A DNA stretch of 64,000 nucleotides, from the NCBI RefSeq assembly GCF_035582795.1, contig NC_134370.1, positions 53,059,501 through 53,123,500 of the forward strand. The letters are read 5' to 3'. Positions 62,743-64,000 of the stretch are shown piece by piece. A program made the position numbers and the translations under genes. A model generated the notes under the pieces. The model was not told the DNA's origin. It made no database searches and worked only from the letters and a program-made list of their open reading frames with translations. Numbering within the stretch: position 1 is the stretch's first letter; every line of letters starts with the position of its first letter. Origin of the DNA: Mycteria americana. Taxonomy: Eukaryota > Chordata > Aves > Ciconiiformes > Ciconiidae.

Positions 62743-64000
62743 CTGTATGAAAAGGTAAATACAGCTCTGAGGAGCTGCCAGCAAAGCAGCAAGTCCAAGA
62801 ATGACAATGCCCTACTTCGTATTTTTTTTATCTCAACTACAAATTCACTCAAACACTGAGTCAATTTAACTTGAACATGTCCAGTGCATAAACCTTTATT
62901 AAATGGGAAAAGCTTTGCATATATTTTAACACCCAATGCCAGTGCAACAAATGCTGGCCACATCTTAGCCTGTGCTCTGTTGGTTTTTGACCCGTAGACA
63001 GAGGTTTCTTTCTTACACAACAAAGAGCCAGTCGCTCTCCTAACTCTCCAAGCAGTAATAGTCTAGTCAGGATTTGGAATCAATATCAAGACTGCTCAGC
63101 TACAGTGAGCAGTTTGAGGTGGGAAGAACAAAGCAGTGATGAAACTGGGCAGTATCGCTCAAGCTGCCTAAAAGCAGGGAGCCTTATGCATAGTGCTGAA
63201 CACATTACTATATAAACTCACTGTGGCAATTACTCAATTTTGAACATGACTAAAAAAAGGCTATCAAGTAGTAGCCGAGTGCCATTCTAGCTTTTCAAAA
63301 TCAAATGCAGAGTGCTTAAAAAAAATGGCAAATTTCAGCCTTACATAAACTGCTGCCACAGCTAATCCCACAAAAATACAGCCTAGGAGTAACTGAGAGA
63401 ATCGGGTGCAAGCTTTCAGCTCATCCTTGTTCATGCCTGAGGCTTGTAATAGCTCTCCTCTACATTAATAAGTAAAATCTAGTTTAAAAAAAAGTGAATT
63501 TGCAAATAAGCTGTAAATACTGCGCTTGTTATAAACATACACCTTTTTGTGTTTTGTTTTGTTTCTTTTTTTTTAAGTAGGCGTAATCTGCATATAAGAT
63601 TATATAAAAGGATATTTATTTAGAGCGGCAAGATCTACAGTAAATGGTAGTTTGCACTGACAAAGAATACTTGCTTTTAACACATGAGATTCATACAATT
63701 ACGGCATCTTACAAGAATAGCAGATATTCCACAAGAAGAGTTATTTGTATGAATTCCATTTACCAGTATTTGTATGGCCTTTGGAGCTACAGCAGTCCCC
63801 TTCCTGTCCTGTCTAGGAACCTGCAAGTGCCTTCATGTCCCACCTCAAAATTCCAAAGCAAGAAGGCCACCCATACCTCAGTTCTTTTTGCAAACAGTAT
63901 TCAACCCTAAATTTACTTGGGCAGATGAATACAAGAATCAACTAGTAGAAGACATTTCAAAGAATAGCCATTACTCTGTAGTAAGTTGCCTCTTTTCATC
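62743..64000 (-). other. FAN1: FAN1 intron, running off the window
   Basis: AT-rich sequence upstream of the first visible FAN1 exon. No exon matching the preceding FAN1 region was found on the minus strand, and no other gene or repeat is recognised. Confidence 0.7.

Noticed and set aside
62631-63023. 130-codon minus-strand open frame overlapping FAN1
   Set aside because: It is in a different frame from the FAN1 exon at 62548-62742 and shows no resemblance to FAN1 or another family.
1-64000. CRISPR arrays, bacterial operons, tRNA or rRNA genes, microRNA hairpins
   Set aside because: None seen. No evenly spaced direct repeats and no cloverleaf or rRNA words were noticed. The known TRPM1 intronic microRNA (miR-211) lies in an upstream intron outside the window. 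Small RNA genes could have been missed by eye.

Overview
The window is a piece of a vertebrate nuclear genome, and almost certainly a bird. Genes are split by GT/AG introns. The promoter is a CpG island. The repeats are CR1 LINEs of avian type plus a solo LTR of an avian ERVL-like retrovirus. There are no bacterial operons, ribosome binding sites or CRISPR arrays. The gene order TRPM1 > MTMR10 > < FAN1 is the conserved synteny block known from human 15q13.3, here shown in the opposite orientation. The species cannot be named from the sequence; the LTR and the CR1 type suggest a non-galliform bird, but that is an inference.

Layout. (1) 386-5058, plus strand: the last three coding exons of TRPM1, a TRP cation channel, from just after pore helix S6 to the stop, with a poly(A) signal at 5240. 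(2) 5.3-17.4 kb: an intergenic region holding a 5'-truncated, broken CR1 LINE (about 9975-12805), an older CR1 scrap and a CCTG-rich low-complexity block. (3) 17.4-18.2 kb: the CpG-island promoter of MTMR10. (4) 17890-55910, plus strand: all 16 coding exons of MTMR10, reconstructed exon by exon with consistent splice phases into a 770-residue catalytically dead myotubularin. Its large introns carry three further CR1 fragments, a solo LTR with a 5-bp target-site duplication, and a run of 43 C facing a run of 27 G. (5) About 55.9-59.9 kb: the long MTMR10 3' UTR. (6) 61053-62742, minus strand: the last three coding exons of FAN1, encoding the end of its VRR-NUC nuclease domain. FAN1 continues beyond the right edge.

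The three genes do not form a pathway. TRPM1 is a sensory and pigment-cell channel, MTMR10 a phosphoinositide-phosphatase-like adaptor and FAN1 a DNA interstrand-crosslink repair nuclease. They share a neighbourhood, and MTMR10 and FAN1 are convergent with only about 0.8 kb between their likely poly(A) sites. I see no new biological system here. The most notable points are the well-dated LTR scar, the partly intact CR1, the C/G homopolymer pair and the altered active-site loop of MTMR10.
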